64,000 nt of DNA from Actinostola sp. cb2023. Its lineage: Eukaryota > Cnidaria > Anthozoa > Actiniaria > Actinostolidae. The DNA lies in NCBI GenBank assembly GCA_033675265.1, contig JAUJYZ010000472.1, positions 186,001 through 250,000 on the forward strand, written 5' to 3'. The notes beneath the pieces are model-generated. The model was not told the origin of the DNA. It did no database searches and saw nothing but the letters and a program-made list of their open reading frames with translations. Position numbers and translations under genes: made by a program. Shown in pieces: positions 48,725-57,513 of the stretch. The number at the start of each line of letters is the position of its first letter. The first letter of the stretch is position 1.

Positions 48725-50039
48725 GGTACATGCAGTCTCGGTACATTTAGTCTCGGTACGTGTAGTCTCGGTACATGTAGTCTTGGTACATGTGTAGTCT
48801 GACGGTACATGTAGTCTCGGTACATGTAGTCTCGGTACATGTAGTCTCATGTAGTCTCGGTACATGTAGTCTCGGTACATGTAGTCTCGGTACATGTAGT
48901 CTCGGTACATGTAGTCTCTCGGTACATGTAGTCTTGGTACATGTAGTCTCGGTACATGTAGTCTTGGTACATGTGTAGTCTCGGTACATGTAGTCTCGGT
49001 ACATGTAGTCTCGGTACATGTAGTCTCGGTACATGCAGTCTCGGTACATTTAGTCTCGGTACGTGTAGTCTCGGTACATGTAGTCTTGGTACATGTAGTC
49101 TGACGGTACATGTAGTCTCGGTACATGTAGTCTCGGTACATGTAGTCTCGGTACATGTAGTCTTGGTACATGTAGTCTGACGGTACATGTAGTCTTGGTA
49201 CATGTAGTCTTGGTACGTGTAGTCTCGATACGTGTAGTCTTGGTACATGTAGTCTTGGTACATGTAGTCTTGGTACATGTAGTCTTGGTACATGTAGTCT
49301 CGGTACATGTAGTCTCGGTACATGTAGTCTTGGTACATGTAGTCTGACGGTACATGTAGTCTCGGTACATGTAGTCTCGGTACATGTAGTCTCGGTACAT
49401 GTAGTCTTGGTACATGTAGTCTCGGTACATGTAGTATTGGTACATGTAGTCTTGGTACATGTAGTCTTGGTACATGTAGTCTTGGTACATGTAGTCTCGG
49501 TACATGTAGTCTCGGTACATGTAGTCTTGGTACATGTAGTCTTGGTACATGTAGTCTCGGTACATGTAGTCTCGGTACATGTAGTCTCGGTACACATGTA
49601 GTCTCGGTACATGTAGTCTCGGTACATGTAGTCTCGGTACATGTAGTCTCGGTACATGTAGTCTCGGTACATGTAGTCTCGGTACATGTAGTCTCGGTAC
49701 ATGTAGTCTCGGTACATGTAGTCTCGGTACATGTAGTCGGTACATGTAGTCTCGGTACATGTAGTCTCGGTACATGTAGTCTCGGTACATGTAGTCTCGG
49801 TACATGTAGTCTGACGGTACATGTAGTCTCGGTACATGTAGTCTTGGTACATGTAGTCTCGGTACATGTAGTCTCGGTACATGTAGTCTTGGTACATGTA
49901 GTCTCGGTACATGTAGTCTGACGGTACATGTAGTCTCGGTACATGTAGTCTTGGTACATGTAGTCTCGGTACGTGTAGTCTCGGTACGTGTAGTCTCGGT
50001 ACATGTAGTCTCGGTACATGTAGTCTTAATTGGTACATG
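48725..50039 (+). repeat. 15-bp tandem array, block 1, about 86 units
   Basis: Unit GGTACATGTAGTCTC with C/T exchange at CTCGG/CTTGG and occasional TCTGACGGTACATG spacers every 5-18 units. Because 15 is divisible by three, all three minus-strand frames stay open for hundreds of codons (Tyr-Met-Tyr-Arg-Asp, Thr-Glu-Thr-Thr-Cys and Leu-His-Val-Pro-Arg repeats); these are not genes. The unit contains the palindrome GTACATGTA. Confidence 0.96.
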
Positions 50040-50617
50040 CAGGCCCTCTGATATTACGTGATGGTGCGATTTCGCACATTTGGCCTCAAATCGCATCCGA
50101 TCGCGTAATTTACCGATATCCGCATAATTGATGAAAAATAGCACAATATGAACAAATCCAAAGCAAATATTCGCTTTATTTAAACTTTCATTAACAGCTA
50201 ACCGTTATTTCAGAGTGATTTTCCTTTGAAAACACCTTAGAAACCCTCTACAACATGTGTATGAATCAAACAACGTACATACTAGAATGTACCAGGCGTT
50301 CTATGCATAGATTGTCTTAGAGGCCTGGCACTAGTTATTTGGGTTTCCTGTGGAATGACCGATTTCTGGGAAAAATTGTCCCGGAAAAACGCCGATTTTT
50401 TTTGACTGAATCATAAATATGCTTAAAAAGACATAATATTTTATAATAAACAAAAGAATATTAAAGAATATAATATTAGATTCCTTTATAAAAAGGTTAA
50501 ATTAACCATTGGAAAAATCGCATAATGTTCCGCATATTATTTCCCTTTTTTCCGCACAATTTCCTTTTTTTTTCCGCACAATTTCCGGGGTTTTTCCGCA
50601 CCATATCAGAGGGCCTG
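50040..50617. mobile_element. 578-bp TIR element inside the 15-bp array
   Basis: Ends CAGGCCCTCTGATAT and ATATCAGAGGGCCTG, flanked by TACATG on both sides (this word belongs to the array unit, so duplication length is uncertain, possibly 6-8 bp). The inner part has repeated TTTTTCCGCA/CGCATAAT words. A CAGG-type tip is compatible with hAT, not proven. Confidence 0.8.
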
Positions 50618-50767
50618 TACATGTAGTCTTGGTACATGTAGTCTGACGGTACATGTAGTCTTGGTACATGTAGTCTTGGTACGTGTAGTCTTGGTACATG
50701 TAGTCTTGGTACATGTAGTCTGACGGTACATGTAGTCTGACGGTACATGTAGTCTCGATACATGTGG
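50618..50767 (+). repeat. 15-bp tandem array, block 2
   Basis: About ten more units of the same array, separated from block 1 by the TIR element at 50040-50617; originally one array. Confidence 0.93.
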
Positions 50768-51647
50768 CCTTGGCCCCTCTAATTTCCACGGCCCAAGTAA
50801 GTTTCGTAAATGCACAACAACAAATACAATTTGGAGTGCCGTCCCCAAAACGAATGCCTCACATACGGAAATTTAGAAGTGTCAGACCCAAAATGAATGT
50901 TGTGTACATGAGACTTTTGTTATAAATGCAATTTTTCCCATGAATCAACAAACACTACACAGTCCTTGCTTGTTTTTTAACATATACATAATGTAAACTT
51001 ATAAGCTTGAGTATAATTTGAAGCAAAACAAACATATCAATAATTATTTTCCTAATACAAAAAAAAAAGGAGAGAGAAAAAGTATGTAAAAATTATATGA
51101 AGGGAATTGGAAGGTTCTAAATATGAGGATTAAAAACATTATTTTGGAAAGATAATTTTGACAATTACAAAACACAAACAGTCGGCTTAAATACTAAAAC
51201 CACCTGGCAATGACATTCAACCAAACTAAACCAATCGCGAAGCATAGTTTTTTACTGAAGAAAACTCGAGAAAGACCGATAAAAATAACGTGAAATAGCA
51301 TACAAAGTTATTGTTAATGACAATGTTCTTGAAGCATGGCAAATAAACTATGAATAACGCATGAGTAAGAATTAATTCGCCTGTTTTATCGTTATTGTTA
51401 AGCAGTGGATCGAATCTGCGAGCACGTTGTTGTCAGATGGAATTGAAAATACAGAATAACACTAATACTGAAAACACTAGGGGAACTAAAGGTTCAGCGT
51501 ATAACATTTTTCATGTACGATTTTCACGATACAGTAAGCTTACTGTATACATGTATGGCAAACTTGGTTACAAAGATTCACTAATACTGTACAGTGTTTG
51601 TACTATATGCAGCACAAGTAAAGTATTTAAGTTATTATACAGATTAC
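50768..51647. other. expected 3' region of the UBE2R-like gene; fourth exon not found
   Basis: I looked on the minus strand for the family block that follows NVR ([18 protein letters not shown]) and did not find it here. The short ORFs at 51395 and 51594 are antisense to the gene. Confidence 0.5.
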
Positions 51648-52163
51648 CTGACATTCTGTGTAGGATTCCATCTTTCTGACGGAAGTTCGCCACTTTGTGG
51701 ATCGTCTACTGGTGGGTGTAAGATTGAAATACATACATCCCCCGACTTAAAGAAAATAATACAAAGCATTAGTTGTTTTTGTCGTTAAAGAATGCCACGC
51801 AAACAAATCACATCACCGACCTCATAAATATTTGGATGATACATTTTAGTCAGGAAGCGAAAGGTTGGAGGAGAATATGGGTAGTCCTGTGGGAACGACA
51901 TATGAGCCTAGGAAACCAATACAAACGCATGAAAAAAAGAATTGATATAAAGCCTGACTTGAGTAGAATATGCAGGGTACAGTTACCTTGAAATAGCCAC
52001 CCTGATAGTGCGTTCCTGGCGGCCCAAAGATCGCGACATCCCATTCGAATAGATTGCTTTCATCAGGGACTTTGACTTTAAAGCCTTCGACTGGTTCCTC
52101 TGTTAGCTTCTTTAATTCTAGATGGAGAGCCCTAACGGCCGAAGAATTCGGCACGGATGCCAT
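51648..52163 (-). CDS. UBE2R-like: CDC34/UBE2R-type ubiquitin-conjugating enzyme E2, first three exons (3' partial)
   Basis: E2 enzyme that accepts ubiquitin from E1 on a cysteine and, in this family, builds chains with SCF cullin-RING ligases. Exons read on the minus strand are 52163-51987, 51907-51821 and 51745-51648. Exon 1 starts at an ATG and ends in AIFGPPGTHYQGGYFK. Exon 2 carries DYPYSPPTFRFLTKM and the E2 HPN motif. Exon 3 carries the catalytic cysteine in SGDVCISILHPP, followed by the acidic insertion VDDPQSGELPSERW that is diagnostic of CDC34/UBE2R enzymes. Frames join exactly across GT-AG introns of 79 and 75 bp. Exon 3 ends two bases into an Arg codon (NVR) before a GTAATC donor. 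The fourth exon (end of the UBC fold and acidic tail) was not found downstream; the 15-bp array and a TIR element begin about 0.9 kb further on. The gene may have a long repeat-filled intron or may be broken. Confidence 0.93.
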
Positions 52164-52610
52164 TGAACAAGTGTTTTGGTCTATAGCAGGCTAGATCAGT
52201 GCCTAACAAAGGTTTAAAATGAGTATTTTGATAAGAATAATGAAGTAATTTGACTTGCTTTTTCTCTTTCTCTTGCCAAAGAATATTTGTTGTGTATTTA
52301 CTCGTTTCCAGGACCTTCTCGTGCTAATGACGTCACAAATAGACCATATTTGGAGAAAATAACCACAGGAAGACCAAATCAGTGAAACTCAAAAATTTCG
52401 GTCCGAAAAGTATTATGGGTCAAAATAAAAAATGTCTATCTTCATATTTCTGCACGAGCTAGTGCGTGCATCAGTGTAAGTTTAAAACTAAAGGTTTGGA
52501 ATAGAATTTCAACGTCTTCATTTCACTCATGATCAGATTTTCACTATTATAAAAAGAAGGTAGAGCACGCGCATACGTGGGTATCAAGTGGCTCCCTCAC
52601 AGGCAGCCCT

Positions 52611-52875
52611 AAAGGTGCGGACACACGGTGCAACATTGAGCGCAGCATTGCTGGCAATTTTGTTGCAGCGTGTGTCCACCTCTGCAACATGTTGCTCGCA
52701 ATTGACTAGCGCGCTAATACGACGTAATATTTGTTGCTCGCAATGTTGCAGAAGTAGGACTCGATTCTACTTCTGCAACATTGCGCGCAACATGTTGCAG
52801 AGGTGGACACACGCTGCAACAATACGTGTTGCGTGCAATGTTGCGCGCAATGTTGCACCGTGTGTCCGGCCCTTA
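52611..52875. mobile_element. GGTGCGGACACACGG hairpin MITE
   Basis: Inverted termini GGTGCGGACACACGGTGCAA and TTGCACCGTGTGTCCGGCCC enclose internal repeats of the GTTGC/GCAAC type (many CAACATTG and CAATGTTG words), which would form a long hairpin. It sits in the left arm of the 52599 element. The target duplication is not clear. Confidence 0.7.
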
Positions 52876-52975
52876 AAGCTACTAAACATGTAATTCAATA
52901 AAATGATATTTGCGTCTTTTTTTTGATGGGTTTCCTGTGGTAGAGTGCGCGTGCGCAATATATAATACGTAGGGA

Positions 52976-53189
52976 ACACGGCAGAATATTGTTTTTATCC
53001 GTTGTAAACTCGATTATTCAGGAAAAAAACCGCTGAACATAAGCATGAAGGCGCACGAACGTGCCGAGCAGAACACGATGCCGATGTCGTACCGTGCGAG
53101 CCCCGAAGTTGCGATATTCCGGTTTACTAATAAAAAAACAGTGGATCGTACGAAAATCGGACTCAAACAATATTCTGCCGTGCTCCGTT
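52976..53189. mobile_element. MITE copy, AACAATATTCTGCCGTGCTCC family
   Basis: Left GGAACACGGCAGAATATTG and right CAATATTCTGCCGTGCTCC, with an interior matching the elements at 6494 and 6764 (including GAACGTGCCGAGCAGA and GGATCGTACGAAAATCGGAC). No clean duplication is visible at the edges. Confidence 0.75.
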
Positions 53190-53699
53190 GGTTCCCTGTG
53201 TTGAGTACTGTATAATATTGGGCTCCCTGTGCGCATCCCGCGCGTCCCGCAGTACATGTATATATTGCTGCGGGCGCGTCCCGCAGGACGCACACAGGAA
53301 GCCCAACATAGGGCATTACTCAGCACAGGGAACCCAACCTTACGTATTGCGTGCGCGTGCGCTCTACCACAGGAAACCCATCAAAAAGACGCAAATATCA
53401 TTTTATTGAATTATTTAGTAGCTTCAAAAGGAATGGTTGGGCTGCCTGTAGCTCCCTGTGCAACTCCCTGTGCACTCCTGTGCAAAGAAATATTGTGATG
53501 TTGGGATCCCTGTGCGCGTCCCGCAAGACGCGCCGCGCACGCATGCGAGGTGAGGTGAGGGAACAAAAATATTAAATAATGACTCCTGAATCAAAGCTAA
53601 AGTACACGTGACAGCCAAGATCTGAGCTTATTCTCACAGGTTCTGTCAAACCTGCAGGTATCATGCAGCAATGTCTACATAAAATGCCTCTTGATATTT

Positions 53700-53930
53700 T
53701 TGTCCCCTGACCTCGCTTGCGCGCGCAGAATCCTGAAGAGTTCTGGGAAACTATGACTGAGGTGCATACTGTGGCTTTTCACTACTACATTTGTGCGGAC
53801 GTGTACTGCGGGACGCGAACAAGGAGCCCAACAGTATATAATCTACGCATAGGGAGCAAAACATAATATGCAACCTTTTCGTAGTTTTCCAGAATGCTTC
53901 AGGATTCTGCGCGCGCAATAAATGATAAAA
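53700..53930. mobile_element. inverted-repeat element with CAGAATCCTGAAG arms
   Basis: GACCTCGCTTGCGCGCGCAG and AGAATCCTGAAGAGTTCTGG on the left are mirrored by CCAGAATGCTTCAGGATTCT and GCGCGCGCAATAAATG on the right. The family is also seen inside 61630-61950. Confidence 0.7.
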
Positions 53931-54430
53931 GAACGCGCGCATACGATTACAAATATCTTCTTTTAATAATTATAAGCTAGCAGGCCTGAGAGCAGGCCTC
54001 AGAAGCGTACAGAGCAAAGTGTGAAGGTTACTGATCTGCCCACAGGCAGCCCAAGCAATACATTTGTGGAGTTGGCGAACGTGATTTACAGTGAATGTAT
54101 GAGGCGAAAAATACGTATTTTTTGTTTTAATAAATTTAAACATACCTTGGTCCTGTGTTGTTGTTGATGCTATTTAACGTCATTCTGTCATTCTGGCTGG
54201 TTTTTAGCCGTTTTAGAGCGGTTTTTGAAAAATTAGCCCACCAATTCAATAAAGATTTATTGACTGGTGGGCTAATTTTTCAAAAACCGCTAAAAACCAG
54301 CCAGAATGACGTTTAAAAGTAACAGTTCGCCTAAGAGGTAGGCAGTCGAACCTCAAAAGTAAATAAACGATCTGTCAACAATTTATCCAATTAGGACCAA
54401 TAATAGCATCAACAACATGTTCACAGGACC

Positions 54431-54513
54431 TACCCTGCGAGCAGAGTCAGTCTTCTTTTAACCTCCTCCCGAGAGAGAGGAGGAGGTTAAAAGAAGACTC
54501 TGCTCGCAGGGTA
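54431..54513. mobile_element. 83-bp hairpin MITE, TIR TACCCTGCGAGCAGAGTC, 9-bp TSD
   Basis: A palindromic element beginning TACCCTGCGAGCAGAGTC and ending in its complement, with a purine-rich loop arm (GGAGGAGGTTAAAAGAAG). It is flanked by exact CACAGGACC at 54422-54430 and 54514-54522. The opposite arm of the surrounding foldback (about 54150-54178) keeps the unoccupied target. Confidence 0.92.
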
Positions 54514-54609
54514 CACAGGACCAAGGTATGTTTAATTTTATTAAAACAAAAAATACGTATTTTTCGCCCCATACATTCACTGTAAATCACGTTCGCACAC
54601 TCCTCAAAT

Positions 54610-55473
54610 CATTCTCGTACCCAGAGCCCACTCCTCATTTGGTTCGTCGCTGGCTCTGGGAAACCCTGAAATTTTAGCGAATTTCATTGGCTGTTGAAAT
54701 CAACACTGATGAATGATCGTATTTGATTGGTCCATGAGATAAACAAAGATTCAAACTTGCAAAGCGAACGAAGCGAATGACAGCGACGGTTGTAGTAATT
54801 TCATACAATATTATTTTCAAAAACTATATACCTTTTTTGAATAATAAATCAATGGAAATGAGTGACTCATTGCATGACTGTGTAGCATAAATTCGTAAAG
54901 GGAGATCTAACAATACATCAATCTCGTCCCCAGAGCCTGCGTTACTTTCTCGTCGCTGGCCGAAAGTAACGCAGGCTCTGGGGACGAGATTGACAATACA
55001 TAAATTATAAAAGTAAAGTAACGGCTACTGACACAATCGATCGTACTCGCTTTGAGTATTCAAAGGAATATTTTTATAATTCAAGAGAAACAATAACAAA
55101 GCGGAAGACAGGAAGGCTCACGCAATATTATATATAATATTAGAACATGTATTTATCGTCCAGCCTTTATCGCAACAGAGCCAGAGTCAGAGAAGAACCG
55201 GTGATGAACGTCGAAGGGATTTTAAACGGCTACACGAAGATAAATGTACAAACTTGTGTACTTGTTACATTGTTTGAATATTCAAACCAACGTGAACACT
55301 ACGTAGCCAGTAGACTCTTCCACAGTACCCGCTCTCATCGGTCTTTAGTATGAGCATGCGCTCTGACGACTTGGTCGTCAAAATTTGACGACCGAGCAAT
55401 TTGACGACCGAGCAACAGGGGTTTCAGAGCCAGCGACGAACCAAATGAGGAGTGGACACTGGGTACGAGAATG
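54610..55473. mobile_element. 864-bp foldback of the CATTCTCGTACCC family, 9-bp TSD TCCTCAAAT
   Basis: Same termini and much of the same left arm as the 35982-39436 element, but with the long interior deleted. It is flanked by TCCTCAAAT at 54601-54609 and 55474-55482. The uninserted version of the target is visible in the mirror arm of the surrounding foldback at about 54062-54090. It is itself interrupted by the 74-bp hairpin at 54919. Its interior ORFs duplicate those at 36415 and look non-functional. Confidence 0.92.
54919..54992. mobile_element. 74-bp hairpin MITE, same TIR as the RecQ-carrying element; 9-bp TSD
   Basis: A near-perfect 74-bp palindrome that begins CAATCTCGTCCCCAGAGCC and ends GACGAGATTG. 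It is flanked by ACAATACAT (54910-54918 and 54993-55001). The sister copy of the host repeat at 36258-36266 has one ACAATACAT and no insertion, so the insertion and its 9-bp duplication are proven within the window. It is the minimal form of the family that also made the 820-bp element at 11197. Confidence 0.93.
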
Positions 55474-55500
55474 TCCTCAAATGTATTGCTTGGGCTGCCT

Positions 55501-55559
55501 TAGCCTCCTTTGCAGACGCTTTTAAACCGCGACATTAAAAGCGTCTGCAAAGGATGCTA
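55501..55559. mobile_element. 59-bp hairpin MITE, TIR TAGCCTCCTTTGCAGACG
   Basis: Begins TAGCCTCCTTTGCAGACG and ends in the near-complement GCAAAGGATGCTA. The flanks GGGCTGCCT and GGGCTGGGT match at 7 of 9 positions. It interrupts the right terminus of the 54042 foldback. It shares its termini with the 1-kb element at 32165. Confidence 0.75.
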
Positions 55560-55872
55560 GGGCTGGGTCTGTGATCTGCCAGTATTTTTATCACCCCCCA
55601 CCCTCTACCCCCACCCCTCCCCCACATCTCTCTTTCCGTTCACCTATTTCTTGTCTCCCTATCTACCAATGTGTAATCATGCGAAAAATATATTAAATTT
55701 GAGCGTTTTCTTCTATAGAAGTTATTTGTTGATGTCCAATGTCTCCAGAATGTCTGCAAAATTTTGCTCGAGCATTCCGTTAGCGAGACGAGAGCGCCCT
55801 GGGAACAACTGGTCAGTGGTATATGTTGTTAAGCAGGCGTCGTAGTATACAGACTCACCTGGCTGGTTCAAA

Positions 55873-57351
55873 ATGGCGCTGCTCAATGAAAAAGGCTTTG
55901 AGCGCAAACTTCAACAAATGTCCTTAGCTCAGGATAGCGTGCAAACTGTATCTCTATGGATCATACACCACAAGAAATACGCCGGCGATATCGTCAAAGT
56001 TTGGACTGAGAATTTAAAGAAATGTAATGGCATGATGGCTTCATGCATCATGGCTGCGTGCTATAAAACTCTTGATGTTGTGTCGTTGTAGGTAACCCTG
56101 ATCGCCGTCTTGTGATGCTCTACTTAGCTAATGACGTCCTACAGAACAGTAGAAAGAAAGGCAAAGAGTTCTCGACAGCTTTTAGTAAGGTTCTTAACGA
56201 AGTTATTCCTTTACTTAGGTAAGTGACAATGATCGCACTACACAGCTGACATGCAAGTTTGATGATCGTTGCTATTTTGTCTTACCTTTAGTGAACGAAA
56301 AATCAGCGATTCCGTGCAGAGAGTGATGAAAATCTGGCAAGAAAGAAATGTTTTTGATAAAGACTTTCTGGATAGTCTTCAACGGAAATTCGGTTTGTGT
56401 TTTTGATACTTGATTACGTACTTACAATCTTAATCAGTTAATGCCCGGCGTGGGCAATCGATAAAATCGATAAACGATAATAATCGATAAAATCGATAAA
56501 AATTAGCTAAAATTAACGGTAATCGATAAAAATCGATAAAAGAATTTGTTGTGAGTAATCGATAATTATCGATTTTCCATTTGACAATATCGATTTTATC
56601 AATAATTTAATCGATAATTATCGATAACGATAACTGAAAATTTGTGCAACTTGTGTAACGCGTCGCGGTAAGTTTGTGTTTAACATTAGTTTGACTCTGT
56701 CTTGGGTTTTTCGATTAGTGAAAGGTCACATCTTTCTGGTTCTAGTTAGACTAAATATCAACATAGATAGAGTAAATACAATCACATGTATTTATAACCA
56801 TCGATTTATCGAACCAAAATTTGTCAAGAAATCGGGAATTCAAATCTACTTGAAAACATCGTGAAGATCGATAAAATCGATAAAGTTAATTCCGAGAAAA
56901 GTTGTGAGTATCGATTTTTATCGATTGATCGATACAATCGATAACGTTTAACTTAATTTTATCGATTAATATCGATTTATCGATCGGTTTTCCGATATCG
57001 ATTTTTATCGATTGCCCACGCCGGGGTTAATGAAATCTTGATTTCATGTAACTGTAAGACATAAGCTTATGTATTAAGTTAGACTTAAGTTTATATGTAA
57101 AGCTTGTTTTAAAATATAGCATAAAATCCGAATAACAGAATTTAAGCTCTAAAAGTTTTTCTGTAAACTTGTGATTTTCCTTTTCTTCAGATGCCTCTCA
57201 GTCACACGGTAAATCGACGAAAATCCCCCGAGGAAAGGCGATCCTTGTAGACAATGATGGGGAACGTACAACTCCAAAATTGGAAACTGAATGTCCCAAG
57301 CATACTCATTCCCAAAAACTAGAAACAAGAATACCTCCAGCTGATTTCAAG
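55873..57351 (+). CDS. RPRD1-like: RPRD-family CID protein, exons 1-4 (3' partial)
   Basis: Regulator that binds the RNA polymerase II C-terminal domain through an N-terminal CID (ENTH/VHS-like) domain, a nuclear function in this family. Exons are 55873-56023, 56092-56218, 56292-56392 and 57191-57351; phases match at every join. Exon 1 has SVQTVSLWIIHHKKYAG, exon 2 has LVMLYLANDVLQNSRKKG, exon 3 has RVMKIWQERNVF; these are in the order and spacing of the RPRD1A/B and RPRD2 CID, about residues 1-135. Exon 4 encodes a charged linker ending PPADFK before a GTATAC donor. The first two introns are 68 and 73 bp; intron 3 is about 800 bp because a 582-bp foldback sits in it. The coiled-coil C-terminal half was not found. 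A 2-kb TIR element (57514-59511) lies just after exon 4, so later exons may be beyond it or beyond the window. RPRD1 versus RPRD2 is not settled. Confidence 0.9.
56444..57025. mobile_element. 582-bp foldback with dense ATCGAT words in intron 3 of the RPRD-like gene
   Basis: TIRs CCCGGCGTGGGCAATCGAT and its complement, flanked by GTTAATG (56437-56443 and 57026-57032; 8 bp with one mismatch). Dozens of ATCGAT/TATCGAT words occur in both arms. The 7-8 bp duplication would suit a hAT element, which I cannot confirm. Confidence 0.8.
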
Positions 57352-57513
57352 GTATACATGGGTACCTCCTATACATGTACATTGTTGGTAAATGAGATAA
57401 TATCGCTGTTTTGCAATCAATCCCTGGAGATTTAAAGTGCAGCAGCCATGTTGAAATAAGCAATGCTTTCTTATTGGGTATCAACATGGCTGACATGACC
57501 TCATGTGCAAACC

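Larger units (their letters stand above)
52599..53449. mobile_element. ACAGGCAGCCC-family element with two nested MITEs
   Basis: Left end ACAGGCAGCCCTAAAG, right end GGTTGGGCTGCCTGT. The flanks GGCTCCCTC and AGCTCCCTG match at 7 of 9 positions. Nested in it are a GGTGCGGACACACGG hairpin at about 52611-52875 and an AACAATATTCTGCCGTGCTCC-family copy at about 52976-53189. It lies about 430 bp upstream of the UBE2R-like start codon. Confidence 0.72.
54042..55572. mobile_element. ACAGGCAGCCC-family foldback hosting four younger insertions
   Basis: Left end ACAGGCAGCCCAAGC at 54042; the matching right end GCTTGGGCTGCC lies at 55489-55500 and is split by a younger insertion, with the rest ending at 55572. 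Outer flanks are GATCTGCCC (54033-54041) and GATCTGCCA (55573-55581), a 9-bp TSD with one mismatch. The arms mirror each other from both ends towards a central hairpin at about 54190-54305. Nested inside are the elements at 54431, 54610 (which holds 54919) and 55501. Confidence 0.8.

Noticed and set aside
48719..50144. Long minus-strand ORFs of 364-439 codons
   Set aside because: They read through the 15-bp array, which keeps every frame open; no non-repetitive domain or start context.
50040..50617. Firm assignment to hAT
   Set aside because: The CAGG tip fits but the duplication cannot be measured inside a repeat array that already contains TACATG.
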